DNA of 64,000 nucleotides from Allantophomopsis cytisporea (Eukaryota; Ascomycota; Leotiomycetes; Phacidiales; Phacidiaceae). A program made the translations under genes and the position numbers. The DNA lies in NCBI GenBank assembly GCA_024752435.1, contig CP103024.1, positions 558,001 through 622,000 of the forward strand. The letters are read 5' to 3'. Positions 1-11,547 of the stretch are shown piece after piece; position 1 is the first letter of the stretch; the number at the start of each line of letters is the position of its first letter. The notes below the pieces were generated by a model. It had not been told where the DNA came from. It saw nothing but the letters and a program-made list of their open reading frames with translations, and did not search any database.

Positions 1-971
1 CTGGTGGGAAGAGAAGACCAGTCGGCTTTGGTGGCGATATAGCTTAGATGTGCATATATGTAACATGTACACTAATAAGTCGTAAAATGCGTCTTAAACC
101 AACCTGGTTAATTCACTTTGTCTGCGGACATATGTGTATTTAGCAAGACGAACAACCTCTCTGATGACAATTTGAGGGCCAATCAAGGATAGCAAGCATC
201 CATCAGATACGAAAATCGCAGAAGCATTGTTTTTCTTCTCCAAAAGAGAGTACGAATCTCACCAATCATACTCTTATACTTCTGATCAATCGCCGTACCA
301 GAAAGTCTCCGAAGAGATTTCACTGTAAGCTCTCGACCTTTCGCGCTTTGCGCTCAGTGAAGGTTCTCCCCAACGCGAACGTTCTACCATGCCATTGGAA
401 TTAACGTTTGGAACTTGTTGGCTCGATGCTGTTTATTTGGATTCATGTTATTGTGTCGGTGATGTGAAGATGTGATGAGCGGATTGTGAACATTGACTTC
501 ATCTCCTGCTATAGTGGAATTTAAAGTAATTGTATTTGCCAAGTCTGACTTCACTTCTCTATCAGACTTCCACTACTCACACCACACATTTGTGACAGAA
601 AGAGAGTGAGAAAATCATATAAGGGTTGATCACAGAGATAGTAAATGAGTAGCAGTGTCTTCATCATATTCTATTTCTCATCACATCATCAACATTCTCA
701 GCTGCGAGAGAAAAAGAGATATATATTGGTTCCTATTCTCTCTGCCTCGACTTAACAATCAATCTAAAGGACCGACTACTCAGTAGTTACATCGAAATGT
801 GTCAGTTGTATTGAAACAAGTACACACAAAGTATTAGTCTCCGCGGTCAAGACAACCATGACTAATGGTGGTAAGATCTTTAACATTGGCACCATTATCA
901 CATACTACTTAGTTAGTTTGAAATCCTCATCTGGTATAACGAGAACACCAAGCAATATATAGGCTTTTGCT
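1..971. other. Left-edge intergenic region
   Basis: No open frame with convincing composition was seen. The stretch is AT-rich and ends as the 5' side of the Ser/Thr-rich membrane-protein gene. An ATG in a good context at 861 is followed by a GTAAGA at about 873, and a TAG acceptor lies at about 961. An upstream exon of that gene is therefore possible, but I could not find a phase that joins it cleanly. Confidence 0.5.
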
Positions 972-2627
972 ATGCCTGCCACATCATCCTCATCCAGCAG
1001 ATCCTTCTTTTTTCCGACATGCTCAAACTCGGGGGATATCTGCGTGCGACCTGATACTTCGATTTCATCCTTAAGTACCGACAGACCTGTGACAACGACG
1101 AGCACATCACGGTCGAGTTCGCGGTCTTCACACTTGGTTACAGATGTGACATCAGAGCAGCCATCCGTCGAGTCGGTGACTTCGTCTGATACGAGTCAAT
1201 TTACATCCATGAATTCTCTGACATATTTCTCTACTCGGAAGACTTCCTCGGTTTCAACTGAGCCGACTGGAACCCCTGAGATAAGTAGTCAAGCTGTATC
1301 TCACGGTACGATGACTTCGCAGCATAGTGCCGCACCTACATCAATATTGCTGCCAGTGTCGTCTGTCGATTCTGACATATCGATCATGTTTTCTACTGTC
1401 ATCACTACCTCCACACAATATTCAGATGCTAACATGGCGTTATCTGTTCAAGTCTCGACAACCTCGTCAAAGAAAGAAAGCTCCATCACATCAGCAACGA
1501 AGAGGTTCACAGATACTTCTCCATTTTTCACCCGGCATAGCTCGCATAAACCCACCTCTCACACAGTGAATTCTTCGACACGTAAATCCCGCCATTTATC
1601 AATCACGTCTACTTCGGCGGCGGCCACTCCTAGTTACAATGTTACACTTAGCTCAAGCTCAACGAACAAGAGCTCCGTAGTATCCAAGGCTGTTCCAATA
1701 AGTCTTTCACTTGCATTTGTCACAGGAGTTTTGCTTGCTCTTGCCTTTTGGGGCATTAGAAAGCGCAAGTCCAAGAGAAGCGAAAGGAGGCGTGGTGAAC
1801 GATCACCTCCATCGAGCTACTCCCTCAGGAAAGATTCGCAACCGCTGCCTCTTCCACCACCGCGTCCGTCGCCACCAAACTCTCCACTGAAGCTCAGACC
1901 TAACAGTGGTTTTAATAGCTATTCCGCGGTCGAGTACGCTGCTGCTGGAAATGATGCTCATACTGGTAACAAATTAGGAGTGGATCTAGTTCCACTGCAG
2001 ACTTTGGGCTCATCGACTAGATGCGGATCTCAGGAAATTCATAAAGATTCGGAGAATACCAGTCCCAGATCACCGATTCAGAGATTAGCGGATGGCATTC
2101 CAAATGAAACAGTATCCAATTACTCGAATAAACGTACACAGAATCTAGATACACCTGCTCATGATAGACCTTCAACGCCAAAAAACATTTCTGGAGACTC
2201 ATTGGCACCAAAGCCGCTAAACGTCGTCAAGAAGGTCCTAACGAAATCATCAGCTGGTTATACAGATGATCACACCTCTACGAACTCTGATCTCTCTTCG
2301 TGGCCTCCACGGCCAAGGACACCTAAGCAAGGTTATCATCAGCATCTGCATGCTGATCACATCTCGCCAGTCACATACAGACCCAGTCCGGAACATGTAG
2401 CGAGGGAGCGTGATAAAGCCTTGGATGCTTTAGAAGGACTCCATGAGCAAAAGATATCTCACAGGGCGGGTGATTACAGTCCGAGTCTATATAGTGAGGA
2501 TGGGGCTGGAGAGATATTCTCGGAGCTGGAGGTAGTAGATCCAGCAGGCAATCAGGAAGCAGGCTATTCTCTCACCCGCATTAATTCCAGAGATTGCCTG
2601 GAGAAGGAGAGGCCTAGATGGATATGA
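972..2627 (+). CDS. Ser/Thr-rich single-pass membrane protein, hypothetical
   Basis: The frame encodes 551 residues and its family is not recognised. Residues 1-235 are dominated by Ser and Thr, as in heavily O-glycosylated fungal cell-surface stalks. One hydrophobic segment at about 241-262 is followed directly by a basic stop-transfer cluster (RKRKSKRSERRR). A long polar, Pro/Ser-rich tail of about 290 residues follows, presumably cytoplasmic. This plan (Ser/Thr stalk, one membrane segment, basic anchor, cytoplasmic tail) resembles Wsc/Mid2-type wall sensors, but no WSC cysteine domain is visible. No signal peptide is present at this Met, so the real N-terminus may lie on a missed upstream exon. 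Coding potential is supported by length and composition. A surface-sensor role is inference only. Confidence 0.7.
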   Translation: MPATSSSSSRSFFFPTCSNSGDICVRPDTSISSLSTDRPVTTTSTSRSSSRSSHLVTDVTSEQPSVESVTSSDTSQFTSMNSLTYFSTRKTSSVSTEPTGTPEISSQAVSHGTMTSQHSAAPTSILLPVSSVDSDISIMFSTVITTSTQYSDANMALSVQVSTTSSKKESSITSATKRFTDTSPFFTRHSSHKPTSHTVNSSTRKSRHLSITSTSAAATPSYNVTLSSSSTNKSSVVSKAVPISLSLAFVTGVLLALAFWGIRKRKSKRSERRRGERSPPSSYSLRKDSQPLPLPPPRPSPPNSPLKLRPNSGFNSYSAVEYAAAGNDAHTGNKLGVDLVPLQTLGSSTRCGSQEIHKDSENTSPRSPIQRLADGIPNETVSNYSNKRTQNLDTPAHDRPSTPKNISGDSLAPKPLNVVKKVLTKSSAGYTDDHTSTNSDLSSWPPRPRTPKQGYHQHLHADHISPVTYRPSPEHVARERDKALDALEGLHEQKISHRAGDYSPSLYSEDGAGEIFSELEVVDPAGNQEAGYSLTRINSRDCLEKERPRWI

Positions 2628-3147
2628 TTATTTGCCAGCAGTGTTCAGACTTTTGCCTAATGGGCTAAGTCTTTTGTGTTTTTTCTTTTATCACTCAGCT
2701 TTGAATACTGACATGGATTTTCAAACATCATTGTATCATCAATATTTGCACCCATCTCTTTGCGCTCGACACCCTCTTTAATTGGGAAATTTGTCCTATT
2801 GCGGTTAAAACAGTCGACGACAAAGTAATATGCACGTACTATTATTGAGTGAAGCATTGACTTGTCACAATTCTGTGAAATATATGTGGCTTTTACAAAT
2901 TCACACCTAGCACTATATATGATCATTGTCTAGAAGTTTTGTAAACAGATGTCGTCGGATTTAGTCTGCCTACTCACGTGAAATGCCCAATTCGGACTGG
3001 TAACCTCCATCGTGAGCGGTGGTGAAGTACTTAACAAGGCGGATGCCGATTCTCGGCAACGACATCAACCATCACCATTAATATCATCTACAATAATGAG
3101 AGTCTTGGACGAATTTCTACTCATATCCAGTTACATAAGTTGAGAGA
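2628..3147. other. Intergenic region
   Basis: This holds the 3' flank of the membrane-protein gene and the 5' flank of the Zn(II)2Cys6 gene. A minus-strand frame of 89 codons (2657-2926) has no recognisable content. Nothing else was seen. Confidence 0.5.
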
Positions 3148-5446
3148 GTGGTCTCACATAGAAAGGGGTGTGCACAAAATCCTGCAGCTGATTTGATGGC
3201 AGGTAGAGATGTGAGCGCTCCGCAATCTCGGAGTCCGAGAATTAATAAGAGAAAACGACATACAATCGAAGTAACAAGGCCCATACCAAGTCAGACTTCC
3301 CCAGTAAACTCTCATGGGTCTGCCGATGTGGAAGAGAGCGGTACAAAGATATCTAAACGTGCTTGTAACGAATGTCGACAGCAAAAGGTCAGCTTACAAA
3401 ATGTTAAAACGAACTGATATATATTTAGTTGATTTGGAATGTTTGAGTAAGTTTAAGGAACGTACCATGTACTAACACTTTTTGTTTCTAGCTAAGATGC
3501 GATGCTATCCAAGAGCCTTTTCAAAAGTGCACTCGTTGCAAAAAGCTCGAGATCGATTGCAGAATAGACTCCAATTTTCGACGTATTGCAGGGAAACGCA
3601 AGTATGTTGTACTTACTTACTTGCATATCAAACCTCAGACAGGACTTAACTAGCCTACAGTAAAACTTTGGAGCTACAGCGAGAGGTTGATGAACTACGT
3701 CGGCAGCTGGCTTTGCGGGATCAACAACCTGTCATAGCACCACCACCAATAAATACCAGCATCATAAACCACAGTCACTCAACCTCCACACTGCAAGGTG
3801 GCTACAAGCTGGAAAGCGTTAGTCTCTCCGAAGGAGAGGTCAACACGTTATTCGAGGAGTAAGTCGTAATATGACACCATATTAAGACTATTTACCTGAT
3901 AGATTAGCTACTTTCAACATTATCATCCCGATCTTCCATTATTAGACCCAAATAAGAGTCCGGACTACTACTTCGATCTTTGTCCTCTCCTTGGATGGGC
4001 TATCATACTGGTAGCCTCTCGTAGGTCAAGAGAACGACCAAGACTCCTTTCCGAGCTACGATGGCCGGTACACACATTACTCTGGACCACCATTGCCCAG
4101 AATTCTAGGTCATATCATATCGTGAAGGCTCTATGTCTTTTATGTACATGGCCGGTTCCAGTGAGCACAAATTCGGACGATACCTCGTACTTGACAAGTG
4201 GCATCATGACACAGCTTGCAATACAAGTAGGCCTACATCAAGCGAAGAATACCCAAGATTTTGCCAAACTTGCTATTGTTCCGACAGAGTTAGTGCTTAA
4301 AGATCGGCATTTGACCTGGGTCTATTGCAATATTGTGGCTCAGGAGTAAGTTCTCCGTGTATTCGATTCATTTTCAACTGACACATGGAAGTGTTTCGAC
4401 TACAAATGGACAACCACCAACGACTTTATACGATTGGAGCCTAGGTCTTGGACTTGTGGGTGAAGCGTGCTTTAGAATTGAGCGCGAACTACAAATCCGG
4501 TTGCAAATTGGGAAACTATTTGATAAGATTACTAGATCTTTATACAGCAATTCATCCCACCCCACAAACTTGACGAGTGGAATTGAACAGCAATCGACTC
4601 TTAGTCTGCTCAGAAGAGAACACCAGGATCTAGAGATACTGCTTGGTCAAGATCTATCATGTATGTTTATTTGTGTGTTCTGTATTTCTGCTAACCTTCG
4701 GATTTCGTAGCTAGCAATCGACTACGCCTTCGAGCAGTAAGCCTTCATCTTCATTGCTTCGCGTTCTATATTCCACTCGACAGTAGTTTCCACAATCAAC
4801 AGATGCTATATCTTTATCAAGCAGCGTTGGAATATATACACTCTATTCTTGATATGGAAACTGCTACTCATGAATTTCTTAAGTACCTTACACAACTCCC
4901 CTTTCAGATGTTACTCAGTGCAACTAGCGCACTTATGAGAATACTCAACAGTTCCTTCGCTGAGCATGTGGACCGAGAGCATGGGAGGGCGCTTTTTAAC
5001 AGTGCTATACTAGCCATCAGAAGAACTAGTGTTCAGCACAATGACCTGTCAGATCGATTGGCTGGGACCCTTTCGCGCATGTGGCGAGCCTGGGGATCCG
5101 CCGACTCAAGTTCTGCAACCTTTGTTGTGAAACCTGATGAAATGTTACAGCTCACTATTCGATCTCGTATGAGTACTAGCCATGTAGTCGATTTGGCTTG
5201 GGTATGGAAGGCAAGACTTTTGGCAAGGGAAACTACTAATAACAATGGTAGGAGGTTTCGTTGTAAATCCAAGAAAGCGCTAATATTAGATCAGAAGCGG
5301 TCGTTAATCAACCTGGAGTGCCTATGGCTTTGGCCATGCCTACAGCCGGCCTTCCAGATTCGCAATTCGACTTCTCTTTTGACAGTCTTGATTTTTTGTA
5401 TTCATTGGACTGGGTTACAGATGATGTCGGCAACAGCTCTTACTAA
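3148..5446 (+). CDS. Zn(II)2Cys6 transcription factor
   Basis: Seven exons give an intact 647-residue frame: 3148-3387, 3492-3601, 3661-3858, 3908-4345, 4392-4660, 4711-5247 and 5295-5446. All introns are GT..AG and 46-104 bp. The DNA-binding domain spans the first intron: CNECRQQK joins LRCDAIQEPF and then CTRCKKLEIDC, giving C-x2-C-x6-C-x9-C-x2-C-x6-C. A short coiled coil follows (LELQREVDELRRQLALRDQQ). The middle region (CPLLGWAIILVASR onwards) resembles the fungal-specific transcription factor domain of Leu3/War1-like regulators. The C-terminus is acidic and aromatic (FDFSFDSLDFLY), a plausible activation tail. It would act in the nucleus. The target genes are unknown, and no biosynthetic or transport partner lies next to it. 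Confidence 0.85.
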
Positions 5447-7344
5447 CTATGGATATCATTCTTGTTGGAAAATATCCTAAGATGTCGAATATTGGCCAGT
5501 TCAAACCAGAAGCTATGGTGCAGCTTTGTAGTGTTTTAGGACTCTGCTAGCACTTTAAGATCCTTAGGATCTTATACGATGTAGTATATGTTAGTATTAT
5601 TGCGTCTTTCAACAACAACTTCTATTTCAACAACGCTATATAACTTAAAAACGCTGTCTCAATTATGCACATCAGCACTCACTCTTAGCCCATTTCCATA
5701 TCGCAAGCGCCTGTCTTAAGATTCTTTCATATTATAGTCAAGTTCAGCTGTACAAGTCGAACTCTTTCTCTTTTACACCCGATTTTGTTATTGTTGTCAT
5801 AGCTACAATTCATAGCTACAATTGTAGGGTTCGGTAACATTATTTGCTTTCATATCTTATAGCTGACTGGTGGACAAGATATTAAAAGGCGAATACAAAG
5901 CTAAAAGCATTGTTACACAAACAAAGAGTGAAACATAGATAGCTACAGAACAGACTTCTTGACTCAATTTCTACAGTTGCATTGAATATTACTAGGCACA
6001 TAACAATATGCATAGATTAAAGACTTTGTGTAGTAACTAAAATCGACCACAGCAAGCAAAATGCGATTGAAAAAAAAGTATAAAACTAACACTGTAAGGG
6101 CTTCTAGTTCTTCAACTCTCTACATCAAGAATTCCGAAGGTGTCTCTTAATGGAGTCTTTCTTTGACTGATATAGTAGACCAGTCAAATGACCAGCCTTT
6201 CTGAGACTAATACTCCAAAACCTTACTAGTCTAAAAAGAAGACTTGTATAAGACTGTTTGTCGTTTGTGGTATATATAGATCATCGAGATGGCTACTTAT
6301 GACAGGAGCGTAGGAAGATATAGAAGAGGAGATGTGGGGACTCTTCAGCAACTTGCCACAGGGCAGCACGAAACAAACCTGCAAAAAGCATACACATGGG
6401 AGTACTTAATTCCTCAACCATATGTACCGAAAAACCCAAAGGTTTTTACACACAAGTCTTCCTTGACTCAGTAGAGTCGAACCTTTTTGCAGGATCCCAG
6501 GTTGAACCAAGGCACTTTGCAGTGCCGAAGCTTCACGGTTCCACTGAGCCAGGGAAGATTTGTGCTATGTTTTTGGCCATCTTGATTTTTATAGATAGCA
6601 TGAGGGGCAAAGCTAATATGTGAACATGGGAAAATGTGATGAACCTTTAGCAGCCCACCTCAGGAAATTGTAAACATACCAGGATGAAAACTAATAATGG
6701 TTTACTTTCTGAAAGTTGTCAAGTCATAGGGTCATGTTTAACGTGATATATATATATACACATTTAAATGATAGACTTCAAGTTCCAAGATCACCGTCGA
6801 TTATTTCAAGAGCTACGCTGCTCAATCATCAGACAGTGAGGCTAAGAAATAACTTATACTAAACAGGTACATGTATATGTGGTAGCATTTTTCAACACTC
6901 CTCAAATGCAAATAGCGTGTCATTTTCACTGCATAGCCAAGTCTCTGGTGGTTATCTAGCTTAATAGTGAGCAAGTCTCGAAGATAGAATGATACGCCCA
7001 AATTTCAGTAGAAGAATCCGAGATTATAGGCAGTGAACTAAAAAGGGGTAATCTTGGAAAGAGACGAGTCCGGGAGTTTCCTGCCCCAAGTAGTTTTTAG
7101 CTTGTGAAACGATGACAAGATCATGAGTAAGGATGACGCTTCAAACACTGATGAGAACGCCACCATACCAGCAGGCATGGAGCAGCATCTACCATTCAAC
7201 CAGAAATGCCACCTCAATAAAGTGGAGTATATAGAATACGTAGAAGTTGAAAAGCGCAGGCTGTCGGTCACATGGATATTTTGTGATTTGTCTTAGGAAA
7301 GCATCGCAGTATCTGTACCATTTACCCTGGCTCATGCAGAAACA
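5447..7344. other. Gene-poor intergenic region
   Basis: No credible gene was found. Reading frames of 60-77 codons on either strand look random. The stretch is AT-rich, with a short (TA)n run near 6750. Its one notable content is the tRNA-like/SINE-like foldback at 6457-6558, listed separately. Confidence 0.5.
6457..6558 (-). repeat. tRNA-like / SINE-like foldback element
   Basis: Arms TCTTCCTTGACTCAGT (6457-6472) and ACTGAGCCAGGGAAGA (6543-6558) pair over 16 positions, two of them as G-U wobbles. Inside is a perfect hairpin, GGCACT-TTGC-AGTGCC. Read on the minus strand, the right edge holds TGGCTCAGTGG, a good match to the Pol III A box. About 43 nt further is GGTTCAACC, a weak B box, and a better GGTTCGACTC lies at about 68 nt. 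The 43-nt spacing is that of a tRNA, but no acceptor stem closes. A tRNA-derived SINE head or a tRNA relic is the best guess. Confidence 0.35.
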
Positions 7345-7557
7345 TCAGCTACTCCAGGCAGATACGCAACTGCAAAGACATGAAGTTTTATGGTGTGTTA
7401 TGGTGTTCAGGTCCGCGAGATACACTTCAAGACTAGAAACCAAAGTGAGACCATTGTCTGGCATTCTTTCTATTCCGTTCTCAAGCACAACAAACGGGAG
7501 AAAGTCATCATCAAAGGCGATTCTCATAAGCAACCCCAATAGGTACGACTCCACCAT
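7345..7557 (-). CDS. Possible exon of an unassigned minus-strand gene
   Basis: A 70-codon minus-strand frame has protein-like composition, with an acidic patch followed by hydrophobic stretches (FDDDFLPFVVLENGIE). It overlaps a plus-strand frame (7247-7702) of poorer composition. I could not join it to the next frame upstream with good splice sites: an in-frame TAG lies just 5' of its Met. It may be an exon or remnant of a gene that shares this strand with the small membrane frame at 7738-7929. The product is not recognised. Confidence 0.25.
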   Translation of the reverse strand: MVESYLLGLLMRIAFDDDFLPFVVLENGIERMPDNGLTLVSSLEVYLADLNTITHHKTSCLCSCVSAWSS

Positions 7558-7737
7558 CCTTTCTATGGACTACGCTACATTTCACACATTCTTCAAAAGC
7601 CTCAATCCAGCAGGCAAACAAAGAACACATACAAAGACCATTCGTCCGTTCTGCTCTAATTATACTCTCGAGTCATTGCCCAAGGGGATACCAGCACACT
7701 GATGATGCTCTATGCAATACCGCCCAATCGTCCCATT

Positions 7738-7929
7738 TTAAGCCTGCCACCCACCAAACGCCAGCAATGCAACCGCAACCACCCTACCAAATGCATCCCA
7801 TGAAAGCACAAGAAACGGTGTCTTTGAGCCAAAACAAAAAAGCCCAAGCACAATAATTAACAAAACACCGAACCCTATATAAGAAGCGCCATAACAAATA
7901 ATCTGCGTCAATCGTGCAAAGCGAGCCAT
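7738..7929 (-). CDS. Small hydrophobic ORF, possible membrane protein
   Basis: The frame encodes 63 residues with two hydrophobic stretches (IGFGVLLIIVLGLFCFG and VVAVALLAFGG), which would make a two-pass mini membrane protein. It begins only 7 bp past the stop of the Whi5-like gene on the same strand. It could therefore be 3' UTR sequence, or the first exon of a separate gene continuing leftwards. No family is recognised. Confidence 0.25.
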   Translation of the reverse strand: MARFARLTQIICYGASYIGFGVLLIIVLGLFCFGSKTPFLVLSWDAFGRVVAVALLAFGGWQA

Positions 7930-7936
7930 CCCATAC

Positions 7937-9084
7937 TCAACTCTGACTCATGCTCATCAAACTCATAAGCCCATCAGCCGCCTTCCCTTGTAAGCCTGTA
8001 CTCTGCTCGCTGGCCTTCACTGTAATCTCACTGTCCCTCCTCACTCTCTTCCTTCTCAGAGCCTCGATATCGATATGAATATCGCTACTGGAAGTGCTCA
8101 CCGAGTCCGTCGGGCTCGCTGGCTCCCATGTCGTTCCATCTCTCAACTTGCTTTGTCCATGATACATTCCTGCAGACGCCTGGCGCGCCAATATTGGTGC
8201 TGGGATTGAGGTAGATGAGGGGAGTGTGGATATCCGTGAGTTCGTGCGAGGGGGATCGCGTGCTGTGGAGGGACTTCGGATGTTTGTAGGGCGGACTTGA
8301 AGACGAGAGAGTGGGAGATCGGTCTGGTTTGTTCTGATCTTGTACATCGCTACTTGGAGACGCATACGAAGGGTTTCGGCTTGCTAAACACGAGGCTCAT
8401 ATCAGTGGCTATTCGTGTTACGATACAAAAATGGAGTGAGGAACTTACTCTACGAGCTTCATCTGGTTGGAAACCCCGCGACGGTGCCGGTTCGAAGCCT
8501 TCTGTATGACCTTCCATTTCCGTCTCAACAGCCTCTGGCTCGGTGACAGTCGTCGAGTGCGAGTCTACAGCGACATCTTGACTGAAGGAGAAGCCGAAGG
8601 GTGAACGTGGGGACTCAGGAATAATATCAACCGAATGAGGATCCTGTGATAGTAAGTATAATGTTATCCTGCACGTAAGACGATAACGTACAGAAGATAC
8701 CTGCTGCTGTGAATCAACATTGTCAAGCTCAGTAGGTTCGCGCTGCCTGTGTGATTCTCTAGGCGATCCAGCAGATTGTGTCTCAATACCTGCATCCTCA
8801 TCGTTTCTCCTCTCCGGCGATGTGGAAAAGCGAGGGAATCCAGCTCCGTCAACCATATCGAAATTCCGTTTCTTGCCGCCTATTTCAGCACGCGCGATCA
8901 TTGGTATAGACGATTGTTCGCCCGGAGCGAAAGCATGTTGTGTTGTTGTCTTAGCCAGTATCCTCTCCTTCGAAGGACTGAGGGAAACAGCAGCGCCCTT
9001 CTTCGTAGGACTCGTGGTAATGGGCGTATTGACATTAAGATCGCCGAGCACGCGACGTGCCGCGTTTGGAGTTTGCGTAGACAT
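7937..9084 (-). CDS. Whi5/Nrm1-type G1/S transcriptional repressor
   Basis: Three minus-strand exons give 341 residues: 8701-9084, 8449-8643 and 7937-8383, with introns of 57 and 65 bp. Across the second junction the protein reads QAETLRMRLQVAMYKIRTNQ and then TDLPLSRLQV, starting near residue 194. This is the hallmark of the Whi5/Nrm1 motif: LRxRLQxAxYKxxTNQ followed by an LPxxxL-like stretch. That motif binds Swi6-type subunits of the SBF/MBF cell-cycle factors. The rest is Ser/Pro-rich and disordered, with many SP/TP sites (for example TTSPTKKG, SLSPSKER, STSPERR), as expected of a CDK-inactivated repressor. Whi5 holds SBF off until CDK phosphorylation; Nrm1 represses MBF by feedback. Which of the two roles applies here cannot be told. 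Reading through intron 1 keeps the frame open, so a longer isoform is possible. Confidence 0.75.
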
Positions 9085-10522
9085 GATGCAGGCAAACTAA
9101 AATATACCTGGAATATCTGAAGTTTTCGGAAGGAAGGCGCAGCAATTGTTCTTGCAGTCTGTCGGCGCGTGAGGTTGGAATTGGTGAAGTGAGGTAGGTA
9201 CGCGTGCGTGTGTGCGGGGCGTCCTGTGGAAACTTTGTTTGAAGCTATGTTTGTTTATCAACAAACTGTAAAAATAAACATGAGGTTTTATACATACTAC
9301 TCGAGGGAAGTCTCCAAGCTGCGCGTTTCTATACGGTTTTTGACTCGATTCTCATATATAAATGTAAAGAATTGGTTGTCGCAGTCGCGTGGAAAGATGC
9401 AGCTTGTTGCAGCACGAGCTCTCAGTCGCGAATAATTGATGGCTGTCGGTCGGAATAATTCCGATTCCGTAGCATACATCCATGTTAGTGATAGGGAACC
9501 CTGTCTGCCAGATCATTCACCTCAGGCTTAGATTGAGTTTGGAGGCTGGGTAACTCGTAACGGTGCAACTACCGAGTAACCTAGGTATTTGTACAGTATG
9601 ATAATAGAAATAAACATCAAGAGAATGGTATGTTTCTCAAGAGTAATTATCGGACCGTGATTATCTGATGAAATTATAGCAAAAATCCAGCTGGTTATAC
9701 TGGGCGTAGCTTCTGAGATCGCTACCTGCTTGTAAGGTCGTTTGGCTTGAGATGTGGTTCTATTTTATCATCGTTCGGCCAATGTATCGAACATATTATA
9801 ATCGTCTAACCTTACACAAACTCTACCACTCTCTTCAAAACAGTCTCATACCATCATTCCCCTTGGCTTTGAAAGTCACATTTACTAGAAGCTAGTTGTA
9901 GAAAAGCGGAAGACTTGAAGTGTACCCAAGACGTTGTGCGGCCCAGGTGACTTCATACGACTCAAGCACTTTCCTACATCACTAATCTGCTGTACGTAGG
10001 TGCGATGTCTCGAATACTACTATGTAAGTACAATACTATGTGGCAAGAACACCGCAGTTTGTAGGTACGTTATCCCCCCTTACTAGAAATATCTTATCCC
10101 CTCACTCCTGAGAACCTTGTTAACCTTAACATCGGGGTAGATCCTATGCAGAGACTTTACACTCCCTACATAGCAGAACTACCATTGCAGATCAACCAAG
10201 GCTTTGCTTTGATCTCTCTAGCCATAGAACAAAGCAGTTGAACTACATAATCGACAATCAGCCTACAACATCATCATCTTCAAAGCTCTTTTTGTCAGAA
10301 ATGCTACTCAGCCAAAAGCTCACCGGAACCGTGAAGTCAGGTGATGGAAGCACACAATGAACTTCGACAGGCTAGCTACACCTCGACGTGGGACAATGAA
10401 ATCAGAATATTGGCTCTGGATCCTCATATTTCCCTTCTCAAATACATGAAGCATCTTTCAACCGCACGTTATGACCAACTCATCGTTATACAGGAGTATC
10501 ATATATCTCAAAAGGTTCTCTG
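9085..10522. other. Intergenic region, 1.4 kb
   Basis: This holds the promoter side of the Whi5-like gene and the 3' flank of the DUF6594 gene. Short frames (9208-9435, 10341-10553) look random. No RNA gene or repeat was recognised. Confidence 0.5.
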
Positions 10523-11547
10523 TCAACCTGGCCCTGTTGTGTTACTGCTTTGACCCAGAGTCCCACTCACATACACAACAAGTACAGCAGCATAGGCAGC
10601 GGTGCTCCCAAATACCTCCGCTCTTCTCGCGTTGGTCAACAATCCAACGATAGCTGCAAATAATATGGTAAAAACGGCAACAAGCCCCAGTCTGGTTTTC
10701 CAGCTGCTATTGCTGAGTACCGAGAGACAGACCATGGCGCCAAGTAGTAGGACTATACTGAAAAATGTCGAGATCATATAGGCCGTGAGTTGAACGGATG
10801 AGGCGCGAAAATAGAATATTGGAAGGTTTCCAGACACTGAGCGCTTACGATCCTGTGAACAATTGTAAGCTTCATCGCTGCAGTATTGGCAAAAGACATA
10901 CACGAAAGCAATAGCCACAGGAGTACCTCAAGAAACGGCTCAGACGGTCATCATCCGAAGGTGATAGTGTCAGAAGATCATCAGGATCATCGAGAAGGCG
11001 TTTGTCGGCGCCAAGAAGAATGCTACCGTCCCGTTCTGTATTGAAATATTGGCGGAATATACGTAGTATGTGTTTTGGGGGCTTCTTGATGTTTTGGATT
11101 TGTTGCTCTTGTATCAACGCTTCGCCTTTTGGTGATAGGTAAGCTGTTTTTCAGACATCTTGGGAGGAACAATAATAGCTTACGATATTCTTTCATTGCT
11201 TCTCGAATCTCTCCATGAAGCCGAATTCTCTCGTAGGCTTTCATCGCACCAACATCTTGGTGTCCAAGACTAGTATATGTTATTGCCTTTGCCTTAAGTT
11301 TCTTATAATCCTTAGCAAGACTTCGCGATTCGAGGTTGCCTGAACCAATGTTGACATCCTCACAATCTAGCTTCGAAAGTTGCTCTTCAAGTTCATTCAG
11401 GTTACTTTGAAGGTACAGTATATTTCGCGCTGATAGTCGATTAAATTTTCGAAATATTGCTGAGTCGGTGTCTTCGCCGATGAAGCTGGCAAGTGCTGGA
11501 AACCCATCAAGCCGCGCGGAGCCCTTTTGATCACGACCGATTTCCAT
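10523..11547 (-). CDS. DUF6594 family membrane protein
   Basis: Three minus-strand exons give 305 residues: 11184-11547, 10927-11125 and 10523-10877. The N-terminus (GFPALASFIGEDTDSAIFRK, then LNELEEQL) matches the usual DUF6594 opening, where a GxPxLAxFI start is followed by an F+xL helix. The C-terminus carries the family's hydrophobic block: a first segment at ISTFFSIVLLLGAMVCL, then RLGLVAVFTILFAAIVGLL, TNARRAEVF and AAYAAVLVVYVSG. The region between is a long helical, coiled-coil-like stretch. The family is common and multicopy in filamentous ascomycetes and its function is unknown. The exon 2 to 3 boundary is slightly uncertain because two AG acceptors lie close together; the one chosen (intron 10878-10926) keeps the frame and yields the conserved C-terminus. 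Confidence 0.8.

Noticed and set aside
5248..5480. Alternative C-terminus of the first Zn(II)2Cys6 protein by reading through its last intron
   Set aside because: A GTAGGA..TCAG intron of 47 bp joins in phase to an acidic/aromatic tail ending at 5446; read-through gives a basic, unconserved tail.
8720..9120. Two plus-strand frames over 110 codons
   Set aside because: Antisense shadows of the first Whi5-like exon.
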